Origin: an uncultured Erysipelotrichaceae bacterium
GTDB taxonomy: Bacteria > Bacillota_I > Bacilli_A > RFN20 > CAG-826
Assembly: GCA_902787955.1 (NCBI GenBank)
Contig: CADAIJ010000009.1
Location: forward strand, 1-64,000
Direction of reading: 5' to 3'
DNA: 64,000 nucleotides
In this document: positions 50,709-60,148 of the stretch, one piece after another
How positions within the stretch are numbered: position 1 is the first letter of the stretch
Layout of the letters: every line of letters begins with the position of its first letter
The notes under the pieces: generated by a model
What the model was told of the DNA's origin: nothing
Databases searched by the model: none
What the model saw: the letters and a program-made list of their open reading frames with translations, nothing else
Made by a program: the position numbers and the translations under genes

Positions 50709-50724
50709 AGTTAGGATTATAACA
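50705..50724 (-). repeat. Promoter/start element, copy 1 (mutS2)
   Basis: GCATAGTTAGGATTATAACA is identical to 51811-51830. On the minus strand it reads TGTTATAATCCTAACTATGC: extended -10 (TGT-TATAAT) and, seven bases on, the ATG of mutS2. The transcript should start at or near the ATG. Confidence 0.8.
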
Positions 50725-50815
50725 CTAAGTTGCAATGATTTCTTTAAAGTCGCTTTTCAAATAATTGATTATATTATGGTTATTTCAATATAAAACCAAT
50801 AATATTTAAAAAAAT

Positions 50816-51733
50816 TTACAATTTAATGAATGGTTTTTTAAAAATATCTTTGTATTCAATTCTTTTGATTTCGCAGACAGATTTGACGATTTTATCCATT
50901 TCTTCATTTCTAGGAACAACCACATATTTTGCACTGCTTTCAAAAAGAATATACCCTTGTATCTTGGTTGTTTGTTTTTTCTTAAATGTGGGTAAAAGAA
51001 CTAATGTTGGTTCTATGAGATTTACTTTTGATAAATCTACAGTTTTTGCCTTTCCAATCATCTTTTTCACGAGCAAGTGGTTATTATCAAATAATATGTA
51101 ATACGAATAACAACCTTTTAAAAAGAGATACCAAACGTAAATAAAAATGGGATCAATCAACAAAAAACAAACGGCAGAAAATATAGATTCTTTTGACAAA
51201 CCATAATTTATTATTAAAAAAATGAAAATAAGATTAAAAAGAATGCCAAAAATAGAAGACACATTATAAAAAATTGATGCATCTCCATTGAAATATACTT
51301 TCTTCCCTCTCACTATCTTTCCATCAAAAACTTCATAACTTGTATCAACTAGTTTTAGCGCGCGATCGCGCAACTCAATAAACACAAACACGAAGATAAT
51401 GAAAAATATATCTATAATTACACCTGGAACAACAAAGATACGTTCAAAATAAAAGATTATTGATAATACAATAAGCGAAACTGAAATAGAATAATAAACT
51501 ATTCCTAAAACCAAATAAAACACAAAAGAGAATTTGATTGGAGTATCATCATTCAAGTTAAGTCTCTTTTTTAATTCAAAACTGAAAATCGCTAAAAAGT
51601 TCTTTTTGTGAAAAGACACATTGTTTTTTGTTGGTTTGTTTCCTAATACTAAAACATATGCCAAGGAATAGTAAAACATTATTGGAAAAAAGAGAAACAA
51701 AATTGCATATATAGAAAAAATAAAACTTTCCAT
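50816..51733 (-). CDS. Inserted membrane protein of unknown function
   Basis: The 305-aa protein has about six hydrophobic segments (about 2-26, 65-90, 98-118, 155-175, 185-205) and a C-terminal soluble domain of about 80 residues. It is rich in Phe, Ile and Lys and lower in GC than its neighbours. No family is recognised. GTG TAA ATG couples it to a 26-codon frame just upstream. It lies between mutS2 and rnhC, genes that belong to the same conserved neighbourhood in Bacilli, and identical 20-bp elements flank it, so it looks inserted. Confidence 0.65.
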   Translation of the reverse strand: MESFIFSIYAILFLFFPIMFYYSLAYVLVLGNKPTKNNVSFHKKNFLAIFSFELKKRLNLNDDTPIKFSFVFYLVLGIVYYSISVSLIVLSIIFYFERIFVVPGVIIDIFFIIFVFVFIELRDRALKLVDTSYEVFDGKIVRGKKVYFNGDASIFYNVSSIFGILFNLIFIFLIINYGLSKESIFSAVCFLLIDPIFIYVWYLFLKGCYSYYILFDNNHLLVKKMIGKAKTVDLSKVNLIEPTLVLLPTFKKKQTTKIQGYILFESSAKYVVVPRNEEMDKIVKSVCEIKRIEYKDIFKKPFIKL

Positions 51734-51814
51734 TTACACCTCTAATTTATATTCAAGAATTGCCTTGCCAGAAGAATTCTTAATAGGAAGGCAAGTGATT
51801 AAAGTGTTCTGCAT
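51734..51814 (-). CDS. 26-aa upstream frame, leaderless and coupled
   Basis: An ATG placed like that of mutS2, seven bases past TATAAT in an identical 20-bp element, opens 26 codons (MQNTLITCLPIKNSSG... ending LEYKLEV). Its TAA directly precedes the ATG of the membrane protein, and AGAGGTG within its last codons serves as that gene's ribosome site. It may be a leader peptide that permits translation of the main gene by reinitiation, or a short protein. No other support. Confidence 0.5.
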   Translation of the reverse strand: MQNTLITCLPIKNSSGKAILEYKLEV

Positions 51815-51830
51815 AGTTAGGATTATAACA
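51811..51830 (-). repeat. Promoter/start element, copy 2 (upstream frame)
   Basis: Identical to 50705-50724. On the minus strand it gives TGT-TATAAT, CCTAACT and ATG. The next bases (TTA) also match copy 1 except for one substitution. Confidence 0.8.
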
Positions 51831-51951
51831 TTATGTAAAAAAATTACATAAAAAATTTCATATAAGAAGTCGATTAGATGGGACTTTTTGAAAAAAATTA
51901 TCATTGAAATATAGAAAAAAATAACAAATTTCTTTATAATGAAAATAATCT

Positions 51952-52884
51952 ATGGGCATAGAGATGGCAACTATCAACGTAAGTAAAAACGTGGTAGAAA
52001 ATATCACGGATTTTTATGCTCAATACTCACAAAATAATAGTGGCGAATACATCGTCTTTTTTGCTAAATATAACGATATCAATATCACAATTTATCGAAC
52101 CAAAGATGAAGAAGAAACTAATAAAGTTCTTTTCAGTGGTAAGGGCGCATTAGCGGAAGCCAAGAAATGGGACGATACCGCTGAACTAAAAGAATTAAAG
52201 ATTAAAAGAGAAGGCACAAAAGCCAACTGGATTGATTTAGACTTGCAAATTGGTTCTGATGAAGTTGGCACTGGTGATTTGTTTGGTCCAGTTGTTGTCG
52301 TAGCCTCTCGCGTTAAAAAAGAAGATATCACTTATCTCAAATCCATCGGTGTGGATGATTCTAAACGTTTATCCGATATTGAAATTAAAAGAATCGCTCC
52401 TATTTTAGCGAAACGTATAAAATACGTTCATGTTTGCTTGGATAACGAAAAATATAATCAATTCGTCGAAAAAGGTGCAAATATGAATGCAATTAAAGCT
52501 ATCCTCCATAATAAAGTCTTATTTGCCCTTAAAGAAAAATATCCTGAAGTTGAAAATCTTTATGTCGATCAATTCTGTGAGCCAGAAAAATATTATGCTT
52601 ACTTAAAAGGAACAAAATCACTTCAAACTGGAATTACTTTTAAAACTAAAGGTGAAAGTAAATATCCTAGTGTTGCAGTTTCTTCTATTATTGCTCGTTA
52701 TTCCTTCTTAAAGAAAATGGAGGAAATCAGTGCAAAATATGGTATTGAAATACCTCATGGTGCTTCTGAAAAAGTCGACTTAGTAGCAAAAGAGTTCCTC
52801 GCTAAATTCGGTAAAGAAGAACTCGATAAGATTATTAAGAAGAATTTCGTTAATTATAAGAATTTATTTGTTAACGAAGAGTAG
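51952..52884 (+). CDS. rnhC: Ribonuclease HIII
   Basis: The 310-aa protein has an N-terminal TBP-like domain and the type 2 RNase H core: LQIGSDEVGTGDLFGPVVV (first acidic residues, about 102), DDSKRLSD, and later NLYVDQFC (acidic) near 205. HIII is the Firmicutes enzyme removing RNA from RNA/DNA hybrids. TATAAT (51935-51940) lies only 11 bases before the ATG and there is no ribosome site, so the 5' untranslated region would be a few bases at most. A second ATG is at 51964. The 3' end overlaps rluD (convergent) by fourteen bases. Confidence 0.93.
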   Translation: MGIEMATINVSKNVVENITDFYAQYSQNNSGEYIVFFAKYNDINITIYRTKDEEETNKVLFSGKGALAEAKKWDDTAELKELKIKREGTKANWIDLDLQIGSDEVGTGDLFGPVVVVASRVKKEDITYLKSIGVDDSKRLSDIEIKRIAPILAKRIKYVHVCLDNEKYNQFVEKGANMNAIKAILHNKVLFALKEKYPEVENLYVDQFCEPEKYYAYLKGTKSLQTGITFKTKGESKYPSVAVSSIIARYSFLKKMEEISAKYGIEIPHGASEKVDLVAKEFLAKFGKEELDKIIKKNFVNYKNLFVNEE

Positions 52885-53773
52885 CTAATACATCTAAGAA
52901 GAATTTTGGGAGAGGAACTTCATATTCTCTCCTTTTTTTATCTTTAGGATGAATAAAACTTATTTTATAAGCGGTTAATAATTGGCCCTTATCATAAATA
53001 CGCTTATTACCTTTTCCGTATAAATTATCTCCGACAAGAGGATGATTGATGTAATTTAAATGAACTCTAATTTGATGAGTACGGCCAGTTTCTAATGAAC
53101 ATTCAATCAAAGTGCAGTCTTTGTAGCGCTTAATAACTTTAAAGTATGTAACAGCGTCTTTTCCATGGATTAGGTCCACTGCCATTTTCTTACGATCGTT
53201 TTTATCTCGGCCAATTGGAGCGATGATTTTGCCTTCATCTTCAGTGAAATTTCCCATCACAAGTGCCATATATTTTCTTCCAAGGGTGTGATCAACGAGT
53301 TGAGAAGAAAGAAATTCATGAGCTTCGTTTGTTTTAGCGACAACAAGCAAACCAGAAGTATCTTTATCTATTCGATGAACAATACCAGGACGGAAATCGC
53401 CGTTATTTGTGCTTAAGTTATCGCTATAAGCTTTAAGACCATTAGCAAGTGTTCCATGAGTATTTCCTGCACCTGGATGAACAACTAAGCCAACTGGTTT
53501 ATTAATAACCATTAAGTATTCATCTTCATAGATAATATCGATATCCATTTTTTCAGAAACTAAATCACTAGTTTCCTTAGGAAACTCTTTGAAAGATATT
53601 ACATCATTTAAAGATAATTTATATGAAGCGTTTTTCATAACTCCATTAACAAGGATATAACCTTCATCAATGTAAGTTTGAATCTTAGAACGAGAAAAAG
53701 ATTCGAGAGTTTCACTTAAAAACTTATCGAGTCTTTTGTTGATATTATTTTCGTCAACTAAGATATTATTCAT
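52871..53773 (-). CDS. RluD-type pseudouridine synthase
   Basis: The protein of about 300 aa has an S4 domain (NKRLDKFLSETLESFSRSKI) and the RluA/RluD catalytic core with HRIDKDTSGLLVVAK (catalytic Asp) and LETGRTHQIRVHL. It modifies uridines in 23S rRNA. The start is taken as the ATG at 53773, overlapping the lspA stop by a few bases; 53782 is an alternative. The lspA-rluD pair is a common Firmicutes neighbourhood. Confidence 0.93.
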   Translation of the reverse strand: MNNILVDENNINKRLDKFLSETLESFSRSKIQTYIDEGYILVNGVMKNASYKLSLNDVISFKEFPKETSDLVSEKMDIDIIYEDEYLMVINKPVGLVVHPGAGNTHGTLANGLKAYSDNLSTNNGDFRPGIVHRIDKDTSGLLVVAKTNEAHEFLSSQLVDHTLGRKYMALVMGNFTEDEGKIIAPIGRDKNDRKKMAVDLIHGKDAVTYFKVIKRYKDCTLIECSLETGRTHQIRVHLNYINHPLVGDNLYGKGNKRIYDKGQLLTAYKISFIHPKDKKRREYEVPLPKFFLDVLATLR

Positions 53774-54485
53774 TATCGTCATTAACTGGTTCTTCGACAT
53801 GATTTTCTTCTTCTTTGGAAGATTCTTCATCAGTCGAATTTTCTATAGGTTCTCCCTTATTTTCATCTTTTTTCTTGTTATTTAGTTGGGCTTCAAGTTC
53901 TTTAGGAGAATACTTATATTCGCCTCTTTTACCTTTTTCAATACCTTCTTTAACAAGTTCAATAATAAAGAGAACAAGTAAAATTGCTGCACCGATAACT
54001 AAGGATGAATCAGCAATATTAAAGATAGGTGGGAAGAAAGAGATAGAAATCCAGTCGATAACTCCATCAAAACCAACAATCGCGTTCCAATAGAAGCAAC
54101 GATCAATCATATTACCAACTGCCCCTGCAATCATTAAAGCAAGAGCAACCTTATAGCTTTTAGCGAGTTTCTTATAGTTTTTAACATATACAAAAACTAA
54201 AGCGATTGACATAATAACAGAGATAGAAATCCAAAGGATTCTAAATGGAATTGATCCATCGCTACCCATTCCGAATGATGCACCTAGATTATAAGAAAGA
54301 GTAAAACTAATAAAGCCAGGAATAAAATCAACTTTTTGTCCTGGAGTTAAGTTATTTTGAATAATCCATTTTGAAACAATATCGATAACAAAAATTAACA
54401 CCATTAACCACACTAAAGAACGGAAAAACTCTTTCCAGAATTCTTTAGTTTTCATGCTAAGTAAGAATTGTTTAATTTTGTCCAT
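53766..54485 (-). CDS. lspA: Lipoprotein signal peptidase with acidic C-terminal tail
   Basis: The 239-aa protein has four membrane helices and the catalytic aspartate motifs GAVGNMIDRCF (about 125-135) and FNIADSSLV (about 160). It cleaves prolipoproteins; several lipoproteins are encoded in this window. A hydrophilic tail of about 65 residues (from about 175), rich in Lys then Glu/Asp/Asn, extends past the normal length of about 165 aa. Its purpose is unknown. Lies three bases after ileS. Confidence 0.94.
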   Translation of the reverse strand: MDKIKQFLLSMKTKEFWKEFFRSLVWLMVLIFVIDIVSKWIIQNNLTPGQKVDFIPGFISFTLSYNLGASFGMGSDGSIPFRILWISISVIMSIALVFVYVKNYKKLAKSYKVALALMIAGAVGNMIDRCFYWNAIVGFDGVIDWISISFFPPIFNIADSSLVIGAAILLVLFIIELVKEGIEKGKRGEYKYSPKELEAQLNNKKKDENKGEPIENSTDEESSKEEENHVEEPVNDDNE

Positions 54486-54488
54486 AAT

Positions 54489-57209
54489 TTATTTTCCTAA
54501 TAATGTTTCATAGCAGCGATGGCAGACACATGTTTCTTCATCAACTTTTTCAAGGTGAGAAACATAGTTCCAACAACGTGGACACTTTTCACCGCTGGTG
54601 CGTTTTGCCATCAATTTATCACCAACTTGAACGTTAGAAACAATGAATAAACGCGCAAGTTCTTCGGTGTTTTGATCTAAACCATACTTTTTAAGTAAGT
54701 CACTATTTGGAATAGTTAAATCAACTTCTTGAGCAGAACCAACTTCACCTTTAGTTCTAATTTCTTCAATAGCTTTATTAACGTCATTTCTTAAGTTTAA
54801 GAATTCACGGTAATCTTTTAAAACACTGCTATCGAATCTATTTGAGCGTTTTGGAAGATCAAGTAAAGCAACGTTTCTACCATCATAGGTTGGCATATTT
54901 GCGTATACTTCTTCCATTGTAAATGGAAGGATTGGAGCGAGTAATCTCATTAAAGTATCACTTACTTCAAAGATAACGTTTTGCATCATCTTTCTTCTAA
55001 GTGAATCTTTAGCGTTACAGTAAAGGATATCTTTACCAATATCTAAGTAGAAACTAGATAAATCAGTTGATAAGAAAGTCATAATTTTAGAAATGACATT
55101 AGCGAATTCAAAATGATCATAAGCATCTAAAACGCTATTCTTAAGATTTTCTAAGTTAGCAAGGATAAAAGTATCCACTGCTTCTAAATGGTCAACTTTA
55201 TCTTTAATAGGATCAAATTTAGATTCTTCACCATTAGCTAAGTTACCGAGTAAGAACTTAAAGGTATTACGAATCTTACGATATTGGTCAGCTACTTGAG
55301 CGATTAAGCCATCAGAAAGTGGTACATCTTGTTGATAGTCAACTGTGGCGACCCAAAGACGCAAGATATCGGCGCCATAAACGTTAGCGACTTTAATTGG
55401 GTCAATACCGTTTCCTTTAGATTTAGACATCTTTTCGCTCTTTTCATCTAAAACCCAACCATGAGAAACAACAGTCTTATAAGGGGCTTTATTGTAGCAA
55501 GCTGTGGAAACGATTAAAGAAGAGTTAAACCAACCACGATATTGATCACTACCTTCTAAATATAAATCACATGGGAAGGAATGACCGCCTTCAACCATAA
55601 CAGCGTTAAAGGAACTTCCGGAGTCAAACCAGACGTCCATGATATCTTTTTCTTTAGTGAACTTGCCGCTTGGAGAATGTTCGTTTTTATATCCTTCTGG
55701 GAGGAAATAATAAGCGTCATTTCTAAACCAGGAATCACTACCTTCCTTAAGGAAGATTCTTACAATATTATCAAAGATTTCTTTTTCAATGATTGGAGTT
55801 CCATCTTCGGCATAGATGATTGGAATTGGTACACCCCAGATTCTTTGACGGGAGATACACCAGTCAACACGATCTTTAATCATGTTAGTCATTCTATCTT
55901 TACCCCAGGCTGGAACCCAGTTAACTTTTTCAACTTCTTCTAGTAATTCGTTTTTAATTTTAGAAATAGAACAGAACCATTGAGGTGTCGCTCTAAAGAT
56001 AAGAGGTTTTCCTGTTCTCCAGTCATGAGGATAAGCGTGAACAATTTCTTCTTGTTTTAATAAGTGTTTGTTATTAGTTAAGATTTCGAGAACTTTTAAG
56101 TTAGCATCTTCATAGAATAAGCCAGCAAGTTCAGGTCCAACTTCAGCGGTAAGTTTACCATGATCATCGACTGGGCAATAAACTTCGATACCATATTTTT
56201 GACATACGACATAGTCGTCTGCACCAAGACCAGGCGCGGTATGAACTAAACCAGTACCAGTTTCATTTGTGACGTGTTCACCTAAAATAACAACAGATTC
56301 ACGGTCATAGAATGGGTGTTTAGCTTTAATAAATTCGAAGTCTTGTCCTTTAAATTCTTTAAGTAAATTACAAGTAGTTAAGCCTAATTCTTTGACTAAT
56401 CTTTCTTCAAATTCTTCTAAGAAGACGAGTTTACCTAAATTAGTTTCATATAAGCCGTAGGTGAATTTTGGATTAGCGCTTATTGCTAAGTTAGATGGAA
56501 GAGTCCAAGGAGTAGTAGTCCAAATTACGATTTTAGCGTCATTTGGAAGGACATTTTTACCATCTAAAATATCAAAGGCAACATATATGGAATAAGACTT
56601 AACATCTTTATATTCGATTTCAGCTTCCGCTAAAGCGGACTCACTTGACCAAGACCAATAAACTGGTTTTAAACCTTTATAAATTAAACCTCTTAAAGCC
56701 ATCTTAGCGAAGACTTCGATTTGATGAGCTTCAAATTCACGGTTTAAAGTTAAATATGGGTGAGCTAAATCCCCTACAACACCTAAACGCTTAATTTGTT
56801 CTGATTGATGAGCAACTTGAGTTAAAGCATATTGTCTACATTTCTCTCTAAATTCATCAGGTGGGGTTGTTTTACGATTAACACCTTGTTTAATGACTTG
56901 GTTTTCAATTGGAAGACCATGTGTATCAAAACCAAAAATGAATGGAACTATATATCCTTCCATCGTTTTTTCTCTAACGATAAAGTCTTTTAAGATACGA
57001 TTAAGCATGTGACCACAGTGAATATCACCATTAGCGTATGGTGGGCCATCATGGAAAGAGTATTCTTTAGCGCCTTCACGATTTTTTAATAAGTTTTCAT
57101 AGAGATGTTCTTCATACCATTTTTCAATTAACTTCGGTTCTTTTTGAGCTAAATTACCTCTCATTTCGAAGTTGGTTTTTGGCATTAATAATGTTTTCTT
57201 GAGTTCCAT
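54489..57209 (-). CDS. ileS: Isoleucyl-tRNA synthetase
   Basis: The 906-aa class I enzyme shows PPYANGDIHCGHMLNR (HIGH-like, about 55-70), the editing domain with TTTPWTLPSN, DVWFDSGSS and SEKMSKSKGNGIDP, and a C-terminal Cys4 zinc finger CPRCW...CHRC. It charges tRNA-Ile. A T-box leader controls it. The order ftsZ, ileS, lspA, rluD is a recognisable Bacilli arrangement. Confidence 0.97.
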   Translation of the reverse strand: MELKKTLLMPKTNFEMRGNLAQKEPKLIEKWYEEHLYENLLKNREGAKEYSFHDGPPYANGDIHCGHMLNRILKDFIVREKTMEGYIVPFIFGFDTHGLPIENQVIKQGVNRKTTPPDEFREKCRQYALTQVAHQSEQIKRLGVVGDLAHPYLTLNREFEAHQIEVFAKMALRGLIYKGLKPVYWSWSSESALAEAEIEYKDVKSYSIYVAFDILDGKNVLPNDAKIVIWTTTPWTLPSNLAISANPKFTYGLYETNLGKLVFLEEFEERLVKELGLTTCNLLKEFKGQDFEFIKAKHPFYDRESVVILGEHVTNETGTGLVHTAPGLGADDYVVCQKYGIEVYCPVDDHGKLTAEVGPELAGLFYEDANLKVLEILTNNKHLLKQEEIVHAYPHDWRTGKPLIFRATPQWFCSISKIKNELLEEVEKVNWVPAWGKDRMTNMIKDRVDWCISRQRIWGVPIPIIYAEDGTPIIEKEIFDNIVRIFLKEGSDSWFRNDAYYFLPEGYKNEHSPSGKFTKEKDIMDVWFDSGSSFNAVMVEGGHSFPCDLYLEGSDQYRGWFNSSLIVSTACYNKAPYKTVVSHGWVLDEKSEKMSKSKGNGIDPIKVANVYGADILRLWVATVDYQQDVPLSDGLIAQVADQYRKIRNTFKFLLGNLANGEESKFDPIKDKVDHLEAVDTFILANLENLKNSVLDAYDHFEFANVISKIMTFLSTDLSSFYLDIGKDILYCNAKDSLRRKMMQNVIFEVSDTLMRLLAPILPFTMEEVYANMPTYDGRNVALLDLPKRSNRFDSSVLKDYREFLNLRNDVNKAIEEIRTKGEVGSAQEVDLTIPNSDLLKKYGLDQNTEELARLFIVSNVQVGDKLMAKRTSGEKCPRCWNYVSHLEKVDEETCVCHRCYETLLGK

Positions 57210-57227
57210 AAAGTCTCCTTTTTAAGT

Positions 57228-57445
57228 AAATAAAACTCCCCCTTATTTAAGGACGAGTTATCGCGGTACCACCTTAATTCTATATACACTGTATATAGCA
57301 CTTATATTCTCTTTAACGGGAGAAGCGGTTAGCTTACTTTTAGTTCAGCTAGCGTGCTCAGAAGTGATATTTCTAACTAAGTGATGAGCTTTCACCATCC
57401 TCATCTCGCTAAGTTTGTTAGAAACGTGTCTTCGTCTTAGCAAAT
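57228..57445 (-). promoter_or_regulatory. T-box leader of ileS
   Basis: The T-box AAGGTGGTACCGCG is at 57275-57262, followed by a terminator (stem with CCTT/AAGG and CTC/GAG, then TTTTATTT, about 57258-57225). Stem I shows GAGGATGGTGAAAGCTC and an ATC triplet at 57368-57366 fitting an Ile specifier. It is nearly identical to the valS leader in its antiterminator region (TATAGAATTAAGGTGG). Confidence 0.93.
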
Positions 57446-57463
57446 TAAATATCTATAAACGAA

Positions 57464-58648
57464 TTATTCGATATTTTTTGATTTTAAGAATTCTGGAAGG
57501 AAGGAGGAATTGAAATCTTCTTCTTGGAGATTTGGTTCTTTTTTAGAATCCTCGGTTTCCTCTTCTTTAGTTTCTTCCTCTTTAACTTCAGGTGTGTTTT
57601 CTGGAGTATTAAGGACTAAACTATCGCCAGTATTTGGAGTGATTCTTGGACGATGGAAATTAAATTGTCCAGTTGGCGCGGTGGCTTGGAAGTCAAATTC
57701 TTCGGCAAAGTCACTAGCGATAACACTCACTAAAATTTGATCGCTAAGTTGGTCATTAATTGAAACGCCAAATTTAATATCAATTGTGTCTCCAGCTGCT
57801 TCAATAATTCTTTCAACAGTGTCTTGAGCTTCATAAAGTGAAACGTTTGGACCACAGGTAACAGCGCATATAGCGCGTCTAGCACCCGCAATACCTGTTT
57901 CAAGAAGTGGGCATGTGATAGCGTTATTAGCAGCGTCTTGAGCTTTATTTGGACCTTGGCCCATACCAAATCCGATTAAAGCCACCCCACTATTTTGTAA
58001 GGTGTTACGGACATCAGCAAAGTCAAGGTTAATAACGGCAGGCATTAAGATTAAATCAGTAACGGTCTTAACAGATTGAGCAAGGACGCGGTCACTTTCG
58101 GAGAAAGCTTCGCTTATCGCGCTTGTTCCATTAACCATAAGTAATTTATCGTTTGAAACAACAATAATTGAATCAACTGCTTCTTTAAGTTCATTTAAAC
58201 CTTCAACGGAGTTAGCAATTCTTCTTTTACCTTCAAATCCAAATGGACGGGTAACAATTGCTACAGTTAAAGCGCCTTCTTCTTTCGCAACGCGGGCAAT
58301 AATTGGGGCTGCACCTGTACCGGTACCTCCACCCATACCTGCGGCGATAAAGACCATGTTAGCGCCTCTAACGATATTTCTAATATCTTCGATAGAAGCT
58401 TCAGCAGCGGCTTGACCAACATCTGGCATACCACCTGCTCCTAAACCTTTAGTAATTTCATCCCCTAAAACTAATCTATTCGTGGCTTTGGAAGTAGCAA
58501 GAGCTTGTTTATCTGTATTTGCAACGTAAAATTCGACGGATGAAATATCTTCATCAATCATTCTATTAACAGCGTTATTACCAGCACCACCGACACCGAT
58601 AACAACGATACGAGCTACTGGTTCATAATTATCTAAATCATAATTCAT
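57464..58648 (-). CDS. ftsZ: Cell division protein FtsZ
   Basis: The 394-aa tubulin homologue has [15 protein letters not shown] (16-30), the GTP-binding [10 protein letters not shown] (about 105), [11 protein letters not shown] (T7 loop) and a C-terminal linker rich in Glu ending with a LPEFLKSK peptide that should bind FtsA. It polymerises into the division ring. It directly follows ftsA. Confidence 0.98.
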   Translation of the reverse strand: MNYDLDNYEPVARIVVIGVGGAGNNAVNRMIDEDISSVEFYVANTDKQALATSKATNRLVLGDEITKGLGAGGMPDVGQAAAEASIEDIRNIVRGANMVFIAAGMGGGTGTGAAPIIARVAKEEGALTVAIVTRPFGFEGKRRIANSVEGLNELKEAVDSIIVVSNDKLLMVNGTSAISEAFSESDRVLAQSVKTVTDLILMPAVINLDFADVRNTLQNSGVALIGFGMGQGPNKAQDAANNAITCPLLETGIAGARRAICAVTCGPNVSLYEAQDTVERIIEAAGDTIDIKFGVSINDQLSDQILVSVIASDFAEEFDFQATAPTGQFNFHRPRITPNTGDSLVLNTPENTPEVKEEETKEEETEDSKKEPNLQEEDFNSSFLPEFLKSKNIE

Positions 58649-58663
58649 AATTTTCTTGCTCCT

Positions 58664-59878
58664 TTACTTCTTAGAAGGGTTTTCTCTACTTACTTGACTA
58701 ACTTTGGCTCTTTGATCACTAAGTGATCCACGGTAACCACTACTGAGATAGAGGGCACCTGTAATAGCGCCTAAGCTTGCGTCACGTAAGCCGATATGTT
58801 TTGGGGAATAAAATTCAATTGAGGCGTAGTCAGAATAACGGGATTTAGCGAACCTATCAAAACCGAGGAGTTTAGATAATTCGCCAGTGAAGACAAGTGG
58901 AAGTGTCTTTTTAACATCATCTGGATAATCACCAAGTAAGGTTTGAAGAGCGACATCGAATGATTTGAAATATTCTTCCATAAAATTTGAAATAACATTT
59001 CGTAAATCTTTTTCGGTGTAACCATAATGTCCACCATCTTCAGTTTCTACTTCAACGATATTTGGATAGAAGTCATTTTTAGTTGTGCTATAGCCATAAC
59101 AATCGAGAAGTTCTTTAGCTTTGAGTTTATCGATATTAAATTCAGTGGCCACTCTTTCTCTTAAAGTGATATTGCCATAGAACATATATCTTGAATTAAT
59201 TGGGAAATGAGAACCGACGAGAGTGAAGGTTGTAATATCTTCTCCCATATCAACAAGGATATAGTTTGGTTTAATATCTGTTTCGCGTTTAATTGCTTCA
59301 GTGAAAGCGTAACTAGAAACAACACTTCTTTTTACATGTATACCAGCGGACTCAACGACACGGGTGTAGTCGCTTATGAGTCTACGTGGAAGAGTGTGAA
59401 CGTAAGCGCGTATCGCAATGGAGGAAGATTTTTCTCCGATTGGAGGAGCGATAAATTGTCTATTTCCTTCAAGAAGGAACGCTGCAGGAATAATATCTAA
59501 TATATCAGAGCCATTTGAGACAGTTTCTTTTTGCACAAGAGAAATAGCGTTTTGAATATCTAAGTGTTGCACTAAAGATGAAGTAGAAACAACATTAGTG
59601 ATTTTATCGGATTGGAATATTTCAAAACCGATCGCTGGGAAAATGATTGTGGCGTCTGTGATTGATAAACGTAAGCGAGCTTCTGGATCACTAATTTGTT
59701 TAAAAGATGCGATTGCGTTAGTAAGGCCGCCATAATCAATGATTTCGCCATTTTTCACGAATTCACTAGCAGGAATTGAACGGGTATAAATAACCGCTGG
59801 TTTATCATCAACAACAAAACCAGTGACAAGTTTTATTGCACTGCTAGTTATCTCAATTACGGCACTTGGCTTTTCCAT
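58664..59878 (-). CDS. ftsA: Cell division protein FtsA
   Basis: The 404-aa actin-like protein begins VIEITSSAIKLVTGF and has YILVDMGEDITTFTLV (about 208-223), the 1C subdomain between, and a late VFTGELSKL. A C-terminal amphipathic helix is short (SQVSRENPSKK ends the protein), so membrane attachment may be weak. It tethers FtsZ to the membrane. Upstream lies TATAAT (minus strand, near 59921) and no good Shine-Dalgarno. Confidence 0.93.
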   Translation of the reverse strand: MEKPSAVIEITSSAIKLVTGFVVDDKPAVIYTRSIPASEFVKNGEIIDYGGLTNAIASFKQISDPEARLRLSITDATIIFPAIGFEIFQSDKITNVVSTSSLVQHLDIQNAISLVQKETVSNGSDILDIIPAAFLLEGNRQFIAPPIGEKSSSIAIRAYVHTLPRRLISDYTRVVESAGIHVKRSVVSSYAFTEAIKRETDIKPNYILVDMGEDITTFTLVGSHFPINSRYMFYGNITLRERVATEFNIDKLKAKELLDCYGYSTTKNDFYPNIVEVETEDGGHYGYTEKDLRNVISNFMEEYFKSFDVALQTLLGDYPDDVKKTLPLVFTGELSKLLGFDRFAKSRYSDYASIEFYSPKHIGLRDASLGAITGALYLSSGYRGSLSDQRAKVSQVSRENPSKK

Positions 59879-59994
59879 ACGTACTTAAAAATCCCTATAT
59901 GTTCACGCATATATTATAATTCGTAAAAGTTTGCTAGCAACATTTTCTTTTAAAAAGAAAAAGGAAATTTGTACTATTTTAGGTTCTTTTAGGC

Positions 59995-60135
59995 TCAGAA
60001 TCCTTTAACTAATGAAATAGTTATTGGGAGAGCAAATGCGGTTAAAACAACTAAAGAGATGATTAAGATAATGAAAAGGCGACGGTACATAAAATATGAT
60101 GGCTTACGGTTATGTTTAGTAAGTTTATCTTTCAT
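59995..60135 (-). CDS. 46-aa single-pass membrane protein in the ftsL position
   Basis: This short gene has a good site, AAAGGAGCAAAATT, and ends with TGA. It encodes a basic N-terminal region (MKDKLTKHNRKP), a hydrophobic helix (about 20-38, FIILIISLVVLTAF) and a small tail. It sits between rsmH and ftsA, where ftsL and pbpB lie in walled Firmicutes. It lacks the coiled coil of FtsL. It may be a reduced FtsL-like division protein or an unrelated micro-protein. Confidence 0.65.
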   Translation of the reverse strand: MKDKLTKHNRKPSYFMYRRLFIILIISLVVLTAFALPITISLVKGF

Positions 60136-60148
60136 AATTTTGCTCCTT

